Shown here: positions 1 through 6,908 of the stretch, in pieces | Position numbering within the stretch: the stretch's first letter is position 1 | Layout: each line of letters opens with the position of its first letter | NCBI GenBank assembly: GCA_039024295.1 | Contig: JBCDIQ010000245.1 | Coordinates: 1 to 8,774, forward strand | Reading direction: 5' to 3' | From: JBCDIQ01 sp039024295 | Lineage (GTDB): Bacteria; Bacteroidota; Bacteroidia; J057 | Length of the DNA: 8,774 bases | Made by a program: the position numbers and the translations under genes | The notes under the pieces: generated by a model | Seen by the model: the letters and a program-made list of their open reading frames with translations, nothing else | What the model was told of the DNA's origin: nothing | Database searches by the model: none

Positions 1-332
1 AAAAAAATCGTGTAAAAACGTTTCAACATATGGTTCATGATGTCAAGAATGATTTTGGGTCATTAAACATACATATAAATTAGCTAATAAGCGTTAGGTA
101 GGCGACATTCCTTGCCCTTTTCAGCGGGTTGTTTCCCCTAAACAAATGACAAATTTTGTATGTCTCCCAGAATTAAGCTAGAAACACAAAAATAAATAGT
201 TAATAATCAATTATTTAAAAATTACGCTACGCATAAATACGCTTCTAGAATTACGTTTTTCTGTAACAGGTTTTCCACAACCGAACGGGGAGTTATTTCG
301 GTTATGAAACCGAGTATAACCCTTAAATCTTG
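1..332. other. AT-rich upstream region without a recognisable gene
   Basis: This stretch before the first large gene is AT-rich, with many short stop-broken frames in all directions, and I see no tRNA or conserved coding frame. It should contain the promoter of the DUF4397 gene, but I could not find a convincing Bacteroidota-type promoter (TAnnTTTG at -7 with a TTG-containing -33 box). The part nearest the gene (about 280-332) holds a G-rich GGGGAG stretch at 287-292 and a small hairpin at 297-314. Confidence 0.5.
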
Positions 333-333
333 A
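304..333 (+). promoter_or_regulatory. Possible leader mini-ORF coupled to the next gene
   Basis: ATG at 304 opens a 9-codon frame (MKPSITLKS) whose TGA stop at 331-333 shares its last base with the ATG at 333 of the large gene (TGATG overlap). A GGGGAG at 287-292 lies 11 bases before this ATG, a long but possible Shine-Dalgarno spacing. The ATG also sits in the loop of a hairpin whose arms are 297-303 and 308-314. This could couple translation of the mini-ORF to the downstream gene. It could equally be chance: nine codons is short and Bacteroidota often do without Shine-Dalgarno sites. Confidence 0.2.
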
Positions 334-3300
334 TGATGCGTTCAAACTTTATTACCAACACACTCCTCCTGGTGATGATGTTGGTCGGCTACAACAGCTT
401 CGCACAGCGAGCCGCCGTCCAGATCATTCACAACTCAGGAGACCCAGCCGCCGATACGGTTGACGTCTACGTCAACGGCATCCTCGAATACGATGATGTA
501 GCTTATCGTACTGCCACTGGATTTGATTCTGTCATTGCAAACCTAGCCCTCCAGGTAACTATCGCTCCCGGCAACAGTAACACCACCGGAAATGGCATCA
601 ACGACTCTGTTGCAGGTTTTTCTTTGCCTCCCCTTGTCCCGCTTACCAACTATGTGGTAATGGCGAATGGGGTTGTTGACACAACTAACTTTAACCGAGC
701 TGCCAACGGAGGCCTTGCGATCCAATTCGGATTAGACATCATTGCCCCTGCCCGAAGCACCGGTACTTCACCCGTTTTTGTAGATGTTGCTGCTATACAT
801 GGTGCAACTGATGCTCCCGATGTGGATGTATTCGCCCGGGGCGTTACCAATGCCATCATTGATGACCTTGCCTACAGCACCCCAACGGGTTACCTCAGCT
901 TACTTCCTCAGGCAGTAATCCTGGATGTAGCAGCAAGTTCAGATAGCACCAACCCTGTAGCAAGTTTTTATGCAGATTTGACCGGGCTGGGCGGAGGCTC
1001 CGCCGTGGTATTTGCCTCTGGTTTCCTCGACCCTTCCACTAACCCTGCCGGGGTAGCACCCTTTGGCCTTTTTGCAGCATTGAGCAATGGAACTGTTGTT
1101 GAGTTTCCCAGAATTGGGGAAGCTGCTGTTCAGATTATCCATAATTCAGCAGATCAGGCAGCCGCTGTAGTTGACATCTACATTGACAGCGTATTGGCTT
1201 ATGATGATGTAGCTTATCAAACTGCCACCGCATTTGATACAGTTCCTTCCAATGTACCTTTTGGCGTGGGTATTGCCCCTGGAACTTCCAATACCACCGG
1301 TAACGGTGCCAATGATATCATTGCAGAATTTCCTTTTAACCTGATGAGCAACACTTCATATGTGGTTGCTGCTACAGGTGTCCTGGATACCCTACAATTT
1401 GACCGGACTGCAAATGGAGGCCTTGCCATCGAATTTGACCTGAAGGTGATTGCTCCTGCACGTCAGGCAGGTGTTTCAGGTACCGACATTGACCTGGCAG
1501 TCATCCACGGTGCAACTGATGCCCCGGATGTAGACGTATTTGCCGATGGTACAACTCCTGCCCTTTTGAATGATCTTCCTTACGGTCAGCCAACAGGCTA
1601 TGTTACCATTCCAGCTACAGATTACGTATTGGGCGTAGCTGCCAGTGCTGACAGCCTAACCGTGTTAGCTTCTTTTTACGCTGACCTCAGCAGCCTTGGC
1701 GGAGGTGCAGGAGTTGTATTAGCTTCTGGTTTCCTGAACCCTGCGAACAATCCAGGTGGTACTGAGCCTTTTGGCCTGTTTGCTGTACTGCCTACTGGAG
1801 GTCCTTTTGTACGTCTGCCACAGGTTACAGAATCCTATGTACAAATCATCCATAACTCTGCAGACCTTGCTGCAAGCGTAGTAGACATCTACATTGACAG
1901 CATGCTCGCATATGATGATGTTGCATATCAGACTGCTACCTCTTTCGACACCGTTCAATCAAATGTCCCTTTTGAAGTTGGGATTGCTCCTGGCACCTCT
2001 AACTCCACCGGAAACGGTGCTCAGGACATTCTTGCAACTTTCCCTTTCACCTTAATGGATAGCATCGCCTACGTAGCAGTAGCTACGGGTGTATTGGATA
2101 CGACTCAATTTGACCGTGCTGCTAATGGCGGACAAGCCATCGCGTTTGATTTGAAGGTTATTGCTCCTGCACGTCAGGCAGGCGTATCAGCTAACACGGT
2201 AGATCTTGCGGTTATTCACGGAGCCACTGATGCCCCAGATGTGGATGTATTTGCTGATGGCGCAACACCTGCCCTCTTGAATGACTTGCCTTATGGTCAG
2301 CCGACTGGCTATGTCAGCCTTGCACCAACGGCCTATGTACTGGGCGTAGCCGCAAGCGCGGACAGCACCAATATTCTGGCATCCTTCTACGCAGACCTCA
2401 ATGGTCTTGGAGGCGGCGCAGGCGTAGTGCTTGCATCTGGATTTTTGAATCCAGCCAATAACACGGGTGGCTCTGAGCCATTTGGCTTGTTTGCCGTACT
2501 TCCCAATGGAGGTCCATTCATTCGTCTTCCACAGATCAATGAAGCGTACCTGCAGGTGATTCATAACAGTGCGGATGACGCAGCTTCAACCGTAGATATC
2601 TACGTTGACAGCATGCTGACATATGACGATGTTGACTTTCGGACTGCAACATCATTTGATACCCTCCAATCTAACATTCCCTACCTTATCGGAATTGCTC
2701 CAGGTACTTCTAATACCACAGGTAACGGTGCACAAGATATCTTAGCTACTTTTCCTGTTACCTTGATGGACAGTATTGGGTATGTTGCAGTTGCAACAGG
2801 TGTACTTGATACCACTCAGTTTGACCTTGCTGCTAATGGTGGCCTTGCCATCCAATTTGACCTGAAAGTCATCCCTATGGCACAGCAGGCCAGCGGTAAC
2901 ACCAATGAGATTGCTGTAGCTGTCATCCACGGGGCAACTGATGCACCGGATGTGGACGTATTTGCCAATGGCACTACCCCAGCTCTGGTCAACGACCTTG
3001 CATTTGGTACAAACACCGGATATGTCACCATTGCTCCGGCAGAGTATGTCTTGGAAGTAGCTGCAAGTGCTGACAGCACCAACCCTGTAGCAGGCTTCTA
3101 TGAAGACCTTTCTGGACTAGGTGGTGGTGCTGCTGTTGTATTTGCCTCCGGATTCCTGGATCCTTCTAATAACACTCGCGGCTCAGCTAGCTTTGGGCTG
3201 TTTGCTGCCCTGCCTGATGGAAATATTGTGCCTTTCAACCTGATTGGCAATGCTGATGCTCAAATCATCCATAACTCAGCTGACCCTGGTGCTGATACTG

Positions 3301-4220
3301 TAGATATCTACATCTCATGGATCATTGACTCTGTCAAGTTAGACAACGTACCGTTCCGTCGTGCTACTGGATTTACCACCTTGCCTTCTAATGTACCCTT
3401 GACCATTAACGTTGCTGGAAAGAATAGCACTGGCTCTACCCAAGGCCTTGCAACCTTCGACCCAACCCTGGCAACAGGTGAGAATTACACAGTAGTTGCA
3501 GCTGGCGTACTGGATCCGATGAACTTCACTGCCAACCCAAGTGGTCGTGACATTGGATTTAGTTTGTACGTAACAGATGATGCTCGCCAGGTATCCTCCG
3601 CTACAGGAAACGTCGATTTTCGCGTCTTTCACGGAGCGACTGATGTAGATTCCGTAGATGTACTGGCAGGTCAGGCTACCCCTCCAATAGTTGACAACAT
3701 TGCCTTCTCAGACTTTGATGATTATTTGTCAATTGCTGCTGGCAATACCACCGTTCAGATTACCCCTTTCGATGACAACACCAATATCTTGTTCAACTAC
3801 GATGCCCCCTTAGCTGCATTTGAGGACAGCGCGTTGGTGATCTTCGCAAGCGGTTTCCTCGATGCCACCCAAGGACCTGCTTTCGAGCTGTGGGTAGCTG
3901 AGGCCAACGGTAACACCTTCCCGCTTCAGTTAATCACCTCTATCTCAGAGGAGTTTACTACCGGCGCACCTTCATTCCTCATTTATCCTAATCCGGTAAA
4001 TGGTAATGGCGTGGTAGAATTCGAAATTGAGGAGAATCAGGCTGTCAACCTTCAACTTATGAATGCAATGGGACAATCAGTTCTTCGTATGCCATTGGGT
4101 ATGCAGACTGTTGGAACCAAGAAAGTAAACTTCTCTACAGAAGGTCTCACGCCTGGCGTGTACATTTTCAGCCTAGAGACGTTAAATGGCCGTTCTGTTC
4201 AGAAGATCGTCGTCCAGTAG
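333..4220 (+). CDS. Large secreted DUF4397-repeat protein with T9SS sorting domain
   Basis: A 1295-residue exported protein, probably displayed on or released from the cell surface. Residues 1-25 form a signal peptide: basic start, hydrophobic TLLLVMMLVG core, then SFAQ. Five units follow, starting at residues 26, 263, 500, 737 and 973, the first four exactly 237 residues long. Each has a first half opening with QIIHNS(A/G)D...VDIY and a second opening with IHGATDAPDVDVFA and ending ASGFL(D/N)P...FGLFA. Both halves resemble DUF4397, giving ten domains. Units 2-4 are the most alike; 1 and 5 diverge more. Residues ~1214-1295 are a T9SS type A sorting domain (IYPNP, then GLTPGVYIF and a KIVV end) used for recognition at the outer membrane. 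TTG330, ATG333 and ATG336 are possible starts; ATG333 is chosen over the TTG. DUF4397 has no known enzyme activity and no catalytic motif is seen. An adhesive or structural role is inferred. Confidence 0.93.
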   Translation: MMRSNFITNTLLLVMMLVGYNSFAQRAAVQIIHNSGDPAADTVDVYVNGILEYDDVAYRTATGFDSVIANLALQVTIAPGNSNTTGNGINDSVAGFSLPPLVPLTNYVVMANGVVDTTNFNRAANGGLAIQFGLDIIAPARSTGTSPVFVDVAAIHGATDAPDVDVFARGVTNAIIDDLAYSTPTGYLSLLPQAVILDVAASSDSTNPVASFYADLTGLGGGSAVVFASGFLDPSTNPAGVAPFGLFAALSNGTVVEFPRIGEAAVQIIHNSADQAAAVVDIYIDSVLAYDDVAYQTATAFDTVPSNVPFGVGIAPGTSNTTGNGANDIIAEFPFNLMSNTSYVVAATGVLDTLQFDRTANGGLAIEFDLKVIAPARQAGVSGTDIDLAVIHGATDAPDVDVFADGTTPALLNDLPYGQPTGYVTIPATDYVLGVAASADSLTVLASFYADLSSLGGGAGVVLASGFLNPANNPGGTEPFGLFAVLPTGGPFVRLPQVTESYVQIIHNSADLAASVVDIYIDSMLAYDDVAYQTATSFDTVQSNVPFEVGIAPGTSNSTGNGAQDILATFPFTLMDSIAYVAVATGVLDTTQFDRAANGGQAIAFDLKVIAPARQAGVSANTVDLAVIHGATDAPDVDVFADGATPALLNDLPYGQPTGYVSLAPTAYVLGVAASADSTNILASFYADLNGLGGGAGVVLASGFLNPANNTGGSEPFGLFAVLPNGGPFIRLPQINEAYLQVIHNSADDAASTVDIYVDSMLTYDDVDFRTATSFDTLQSNIPYLIGIAPGTSNTTGNGAQDILATFPVTLMDSIGYVAVATGVLDTTQFDLAANGGLAIQFDLKVIPMAQQASGNTNEIAVAVIHGATDAPDVDVFANGTTPALVNDLAFGTNTGYVTIAPAEYVLEVAASADSTNPVAGFYEDLSGLGGGAAVVFASGFLDPSNNTRGSASFGLFAALPDGNIVPFNLIGNADAQIIHNSADPGADTVDIYISWIIDSVKLDNVPFRRATGFTTLPSNVPLTINVAGKNSTGSTQGLATFDPTLATGENYTVVAAGVLDPMNFTANPSGRDIGFSLYVTDDARQVSSATGNVDFRVFHGATDVDSVDVLAGQATPPIVDNIAFSDFDDYLSIAAGNTTVQITPFDDNTNILFNYDAPLAAFEDSALVIFASGFLDATQGPAFELWVAEANGNTFPLQLITSISEEFTTGAPSFLIYPNPVNGNGVVEFEIEENQAVNLQLMNAMGQSVLRMPLGMQTVGTKKVNFSTEGLTPGVYIFSLETLNGRSVQKIVVQ
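408..3950 (+). repeat. Five tandem ~711-bp coding repeats
   Basis: Repeat units inside the DUF4397 gene begin at 408, 1119, 1830, 2541 and 3249. The first three intervals are exactly 711 bases and the fourth is 708. Second halves begin near 780, 1488, 2199, 2910 and 3612, so each unit is an asymmetric pair of about 123 and 114 codons. The protein sequence is conserved more strongly than the DNA, since many third positions differ between units. This points to an old duplication kept by selection rather than a recent expansion, although units 2 to 4 share long protein stretches and may have been homogenised by recombination. The end of unit 5 is approximate. Confidence 0.9.
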
Positions 4221-4294
4221 GGTTATGAAAGGGCAGTTCTTCGAACTAGAAAAGTCCTTTTGTACTTAAATCGTTCTTAGCAGATTGATTAGAT

Positions 4295-4324
4295 AAAGCC
4301 TGCCCCAAAGGGGTGGGCTTTTTT
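4295..4324 (+). terminator. Intrinsic terminator after the DUF4397 gene
   Basis: AAAGCCTGCCCC (4295-4306) pairs with GGGGTGGGCTTT (4310-4321) around an AAA loop, giving a 12-pair stem with two G-U pairs. It ends in a run of six T (4319-4324). It lies about 75 bases after the stop codon and should separate this gene from the next. Confidence 0.85.
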
Positions 4325-4482
4325 AGGTGAAATAATTGGCAAAGACACGTCAGGGGGCATCAGCAATCCTTAGGTCTACCCCAATTTTTGTAGAAAACCA
4401 TTATTCTTTCACATCAAAACAAGAGAGATTTAAGGTTACTGTAATCCACAGATCATTAGTATTACTGGAACCATTTTACACC

Positions 4483-5481
4483 ATGAAAAAAACCTACCTT
4501 TTTCTAGCCCTCATTCTCCTCTTCCTTTCACCCTTAGAAGCACAAATCACCCTGACCAGTGCTGCAAATGTTCCCCAAATCGGAGATTCTTTTGATTATA
4601 TTTTTTCTACCGCCCTCCCTGCTGATGCAAGGAAAACCGGTGCCAACCAGACGTGGGATTTTTCTCAAGTTTCGACCTCATCTACAGGCAACAATTCTTA
4701 CGTTAGTCTTGCCAATTCTATGGATGGCACCAATTTCCCCAATGCCAACTTGGTAGAAACAGACGGATCAGGAGGAGAAACCTATTACAATAGCACTGCA
4801 TCGGCATTGACCTTAGAAGGCCAAGTTGCTGCCGGGGCTGCAAGGGTTATTTTCTCAGACAAGCGCGAATTTCTGGAATTCCCCATGACGTTCAATGATG
4901 TGTTCAATGAAACGTTTGGAGGCACAGTGGATAACCTACAAACTATGCAGCGTTTTGATCGCTCAGGAACCGTTGTAATCCAGGCAGATGGGTATGGTGA
5001 TCTCATTCTGCCTTACGGAACCATAGATAATGTGCTCAAAGTTTCTGCTATCTATAATTACGAAGATAGATTTATGGGCACGCCTTTTTTTACTTATGTC
5101 GATACGATAACTGTATGGTATGATGCCTTTAATAGTAATTTTATAGCCAATACCACTGTTACATACACCAGTGGAAATTTGCTACTCTCTCAGACTACTT
5201 ACATGGCTCAATCAAGTTTGGTAACCAGTATTGATAAAAACGAACTCGGCAGACAGGTTTCTTTTTACCCTTCTCCTGCTCATGATGTTGTCACCCTAGA
5301 GAATGAAACCGGGCGTCCACTATCTATTCAGGTTACAGAGATGAATGGACGGGTGGTGAAAGACCTTGAGCTTTTGGCGGAGGTAAAAGAGGTCTCCGTT
5401 CAAGGATTGGCGCCAGGCGTGTATTTTATCCGCTTTTCATCAGAAAATAAGTCGTACACAGATAAACTTGTTATTCACTAA
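4483..5481 (+). CDS. Secreted T9SS-sorted protein of unknown function
   Basis: A 332-residue exported protein. ATG4483 is chosen because it opens directly into a textbook signal peptide (MKKTYLFLALILLFLSPLEAQ, residues 1-21). The same frame is open further upstream to a TTG at 4336, but those 49 residues do not look like an export signal and would bury the real one. Residues ~22-255 are rich in T, S, N and aromatic residues and look like beta-sheet. They contain NQTWDFSQV, a phrase I associate with secreted Bacteroidota proteins, but no domain or catalytic motif I can name. Residues ~259-332 form a T9SS type A sorting domain: VSFYPSPAHD at its start, MNGRVVKDL in the middle, GLAPGVYFIRF and KLVIH at the end. 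The terminator at 4295-4324 and a gap of over 150 bases suggest transcription separate from the preceding gene. Its own likely terminator is the hairpin at 5531-5574. Confidence 0.9.
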   Translation: MKKTYLFLALILLFLSPLEAQITLTSAANVPQIGDSFDYIFSTALPADARKTGANQTWDFSQVSTSSTGNNSYVSLANSMDGTNFPNANLVETDGSGGETYYNSTASALTLEGQVAAGAARVIFSDKREFLEFPMTFNDVFNETFGGTVDNLQTMQRFDRSGTVVIQADGYGDLILPYGTIDNVLKVSAIYNYEDRFMGTPFFTYVDTITVWYDAFNSNFIANTTVTYTSGNLLLSQTTYMAQSSLVTSIDKNELGRQVSFYPSPAHDVVTLENETGRPLSIQVTEMNGRVVKDLELLAEVKEVSVQGLAPGVYFIRFSSENKSYTDKLVIH

Positions 5482-5499
5482 AATTCAGGATTTAGTTAA

Positions 5500-5522
5500 T
5501 CCCTTCTAACTAGGATTGCGAC
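5500..5522 (+). repeat. Degenerate 3' part of a CRISPR repeat
   Basis: The last 23 bases of the CRISPR repeat used at 6544-6714 match here at 18 of 23 positions. The final 11 bases, AGGATTGCGAC (5512-5522), are identical to repeats 1 and 2. The 5' half of the repeat is absent or unrecognisable. No full repeat or spacer precedes it; gene 2 ends at 5481. The next bases (CCGT, CAA, CACAACCCTG) match those after the last true repeat at 6714, so this is a relic of an array end rather than a chance match. Confidence 0.6.
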
Positions 5523-5530
5523 CGTGCAAT

Positions 5531-5574
5531 CACAACCCTGTCAAGGTGTTGAACCTTGACAGGGTTGTGTTTTT
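5531..5574 (+). terminator. Perfect 16-bp hairpin with T-run behind gene 2
   Basis: CACAACCCTGTCAAGG (5531-5546) pairs perfectly with 5554-5569 around a seven-base loop, and T at 5570-5574 follows. It starts 50 bases after the stop of the T9SS gene and is its most likely terminator. The same hairpin follows the CRISPR array at 6726-6758, so it arrived as part of the duplicated cassette. Confidence 0.75.
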
Positions 5575-5589
5575 CTGGTGGAAAAGAAT

Positions 5590-5638
5590 AGTCAAAAACA
5601 CCTCGCAGGTTTTCGAAACCTGCGAGGTGTTTTTGACT
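5590..5638. repeat. Perfect 23-bp-stem palindrome (dispersed hairpin repeat)
   Basis: Bases 5590-5612 are the exact reverse complement of 5616-5638, with only a TCG loop between. The core is CACCTCGCAGGTTT/AAACCTGCGAGGTG, and each arm carries a five-base A/T run (AAAAA on the left, TTTTT on the right) on either strand. It could therefore act as a bidirectional terminator between the convergent genes. Palindromes of this AGGT/ACCT type occur repeatedly between genes in Bacteroidota as far as I recall, so it may be a dispersed repeat. The diverged counterpart in copy B is at 6793-6827. Confidence 0.8.
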
Positions 5639-5676
5639 GAAAATCAGCCTTATAGATCCCTCCACAAGGTCGAGGG

Positions 5677-6181
5677 CAGCAATTCCCCATGTGACTACTT
5701 ATTACGTAAATGATCGATGAAGCCTTGACCTCGAGCCTGAAACATCAGTCCATTCTTATACATAAATGGATTCTTCTATGCCGTGGTTCTTCGAGAGGTT
5801 TCGCCCCGCTGGGGCTTTTGTCCCTTGCGAAGGCTTGTGCTACAGAGGTTCCACGCCTTCGCCTTGAAGGCATTTTACCATCCACCGATCCATGGTTAAG
5901 CACCCCTGGAAGGGGTGACACCTTGGTAGCAATCATTCCTCTGGAACACAAGCTTCGGTGAAGCGGCACCTCAACTAAGTGGTGGTCCTCACCCACATAC
6001 GCCAGCTTCAGATCGACTTTGGGTAGCTGTTAGGATACCAGATACCTCCACCTTGCCTACCGATTCTACAGCTACATTCTCCTACCGCTCATGAGAGGAG
6101 CACAATATCCTGCCAGTGGCTAAGGGTAAGCCCTAGGCCCAGGGGTAAAGCTTATTTTTTCTTCAACATGGGGAATTGCTG
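5677..6181. mobile_element. Structured ~505-bp element bounded by a 16-bp inverted repeat
   Basis: CAGCAATTCCCCATGT at 5677-5692 is the exact reverse complement of 6166-6181, and the match stops on both sides. The interior is more GC-rich than the surroundings and has no long convincing coding frame; 83-codon frames on both strands (5710-5961 and 5996-5745) have biased, low-credibility protein sequences. It is dense in short hairpins: 5803-5815 (GCCCC/GGGGC), 5828-5861 (CGAAGGC/GCCTTCG with inner GTG/CAC), 5901-5917 (CACCCCT/AGGGGTG) and 5952-5964 (GCTTC/GAAGC). It lies between the two trailer copies. Possible identities are a MITE-like or gutted insertion sequence, or a structured RNA. I see no target-site duplication, no transposase remnant I can name and no group II intron domain V, so the class is open. 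Confidence 0.4.
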
Positions 6182-6185
6182 AATA

Positions 6186-6219
6186 AAACACGGAGTCCTC
6201 TCTCGGAGACTCCGTGTTT
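6186..6219. repeat. 12-bp-stem hairpin at the right edge of the element
   Basis: AAACACGGAGTC (6186-6197) pairs perfectly with GACTCCGTGTTT (6208-6219) around a ten-base loop. It begins four bases beyond the right inverted repeat. It has only a short TTT after the stem, so it is a weak terminator candidate on the plus strand; on the minus strand the stem is followed by TTATT. Confidence 0.55.
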
Positions 6220-6450
6220 GGTTGCATTGGGCTGGGCCAGATTCGGTTTTCGTGGGACCAGTTGCCCGCGGTAGAAGTAGATATGGCTGCCTGGCTGGAG
6301 CAATTTAGCAGCAACCTCCAAGGTCCGCGGGGTTCTGTTATTTTATCGCCATTGGCCTTATATCCAGCCAGTAAAATGTGTACATTTGGTCAAAAGGTCT
6401 TTGACGTGGATTATCTTATCGGTCGTACCCATACATTGTTCATAGATTGA
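6214..6450 (+). pseudogene. Short open frame, possible gene remnant
   Basis: A 78-codon frame from GTG6214 to TGA6448-6450; the frame is open back to 6187. The product contains FSWDQLPAVEVDMAAWLEQF and ends FDVDYLIGRTHTLFID, which reads more like real protein than the other short frames in this island. I recognise no family. The GTG start lies inside the right arm of the 6186-6219 hairpin and there is no ribosome binding site, so if it is genuine it is more likely the 3' end of a truncated gene than an intact small gene. A chance frame is equally possible. Confidence 0.25.
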
Positions 6451-6543
6451 AGTAAATTGGACCCGATGCACAATATGGCCGTATTGCTGTTAAATAAAAC
6501 CGTCGTTATCCGCAGAATATCAATTAGTTAACCCATAGTTAGG
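6451..6543 (+). promoter_or_regulatory. Candidate CRISPR leader
   Basis: This 93-base AT-rich stretch precedes the first intact CRISPR repeat. The array is inferred to be read on the plus strand, because the repeat ends in ATTGCGAC, comparable to the ATTGAAAC crRNA 5' handle of many arrays, and because the worn repeat is at the right end. The leader should then be here. TTAGTTAACCC at 6524-6534 resembles TTAGTTAATCCC at 5492-5503, just ahead of the repeat relic in copy A. No clear promoter boxes are seen. Confidence 0.35.
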
Positions 6544-6714
6544 GTAGAAGTGCGTTCCATTTTAGAAAGGATTGCGACCAGCAGTTGGATCACCGGACAT
6601 GATCTTTGTTAGCGTAGAAGTGCGTTCCATTTTAGAAAGGATTGCGACACGAGGAGATCGCGTTGGTTTGAACCATCCGGTAGAAGTGCGTTCCATGCTA
6701 GATAAGATTGCGGC
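6544..6714 (+). CRISPR. Small orphan CRISPR array: three repeats, two spacers
   Basis: Two identical 35-bp repeats at 6544-6578 and 6614-6648 begin GTAGAAGTGCGTTCC and end AGGATTGCGAC. A third at 6680-6714 has five mismatches, all in its 3' half. Spacers are 6579-6613 (35 bp) and 6649-6679 (31 bp), unrelated to each other. The degenerate repeat at the right marks the leader-distal end, so transcription on the plus strand is likely. The last eight bases (ATTGCGAC) would form the crRNA 5' handle. The repeat has no strong internal palindrome, so I do not assign a subtype. No cas1, cas2, cas6 or effector gene lies in the window, so any function would need cas genes elsewhere. With only two spacers it looks like a decayed or minimal array. 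A short non-CRISPR tandem repeat is the alternative, but unique spacers of normal size and a worn terminal repeat argue for CRISPR. Confidence 0.8.
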
Positions 6715-6725
6715 CGTTCAACCAC

Positions 6726-6767
6726 AACCCTGTCAAGGTTTTGAATCTTGACAGGGTTTGCGTTTTT
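6726..6767 (+). terminator. Probable terminator of the CRISPR array
   Basis: AACCCTGTCAAG (6726-6737) pairs with CTTGACAGGGTT (6747-6758) around a short loop. GCG and then five T (6763-6767) follow. It begins 12 bases after the last repeat and would end a pre-crRNA transcript read on the plus strand. Confidence 0.6.
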
Positions 6768-6792
6768 CTGGTAGAAAAGAATAGCCCCTACA

Positions 6793-6827
6793 AACACTTC
6801 GCAGGTCTTGGAAACCTGCGAGGTGTT
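6793..6827. repeat. Hairpin, diverged copy of the 5590-5638 palindrome
   Basis: AACACTTCGCAGGT (6793-6806) pairs with ACCTGCGAGGTGTT (6814-6827) with one T-G pair and a seven-base loop. The GCAGGT/ACCTGCGAGGTGTT core is shared with the palindrome at 5590-5638. Confidence 0.65.
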
Positions 6828-6908
6828 ATTCACTGATAATCACACCTATACCTCCCCAATGTTGGGGCGATACCCCTTATGTGGAATTCGAGGAGCAGCA
6901 TAATGATA

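Larger units (their letters stand above)
5512..5655 (+). repeat. CRISPR-trailer cassette, copy A
   Basis: First of two copies of a roughly 145-bp block (copy B at 6704-6850). The order in both is: repeat end (ATTGCGAC or ATTGCGGC), a CCGT/CAA linker, a hairpin based on ACCCTGTCAAGG, a TTTTTCTGGT linker with GAAAAGAATAG, a hairpin based on GCAGGT/ACCTGCGAGGTG, then CACTGATAATC or its variant and CCTATA/CTTATA. Over the first hairpin and linker (5531-5590 against 6723-6783) only about five positions differ. Weak similarity may continue to about 5692. Confidence 0.8.
6704..6850 (+). repeat. CRISPR-trailer cassette, copy B
   Basis: Second copy of the block at 5512-5655, here attached to the end of the degenerate third CRISPR repeat. 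It contains the same two hairpins in the same order and the same linker GAAAAGAATAG. The second hairpin has diverged more: the outer AAAAA/TTTTT arms seen in copy A are missing. Confidence 0.8.

Noticed and set aside
2187..2564. 125-codon frame on the minus strand inside the DUF4397 gene, with similar antisense frames in the other repeat units
   Set aside because: These arise from the codon bias of the repeated plus-strand gene; their protein sequences are rich in C, S and R and lack any domain or start signal.
4221..4262. Imperfect inverted repeat around GTTCTTCGAAC
   Set aside because: The stem is short and unpaired in its outer part, and there is a much better terminator at 4295-4324.
4336..4482. 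Upstream extension of gene 2 to TTG4336
   Set aside because: It would place 49 unrelated residues in front of an ideal signal peptide that begins at ATG4483.
5710..5996. 83-codon frames on both strands of the structured element
   Set aside because: Overlapping antisense frames of equal length in a hairpin-rich GC region, with odd composition and no family resemblance; more likely by-products of base composition.
5690..6160. Group II intron or its reverse-transcriptase remnant
   Set aside because: No domain V-like hairpin, no GUGYG start and no reverse-transcriptase motif were found; terminal inverted repeats are also not an intron trait.
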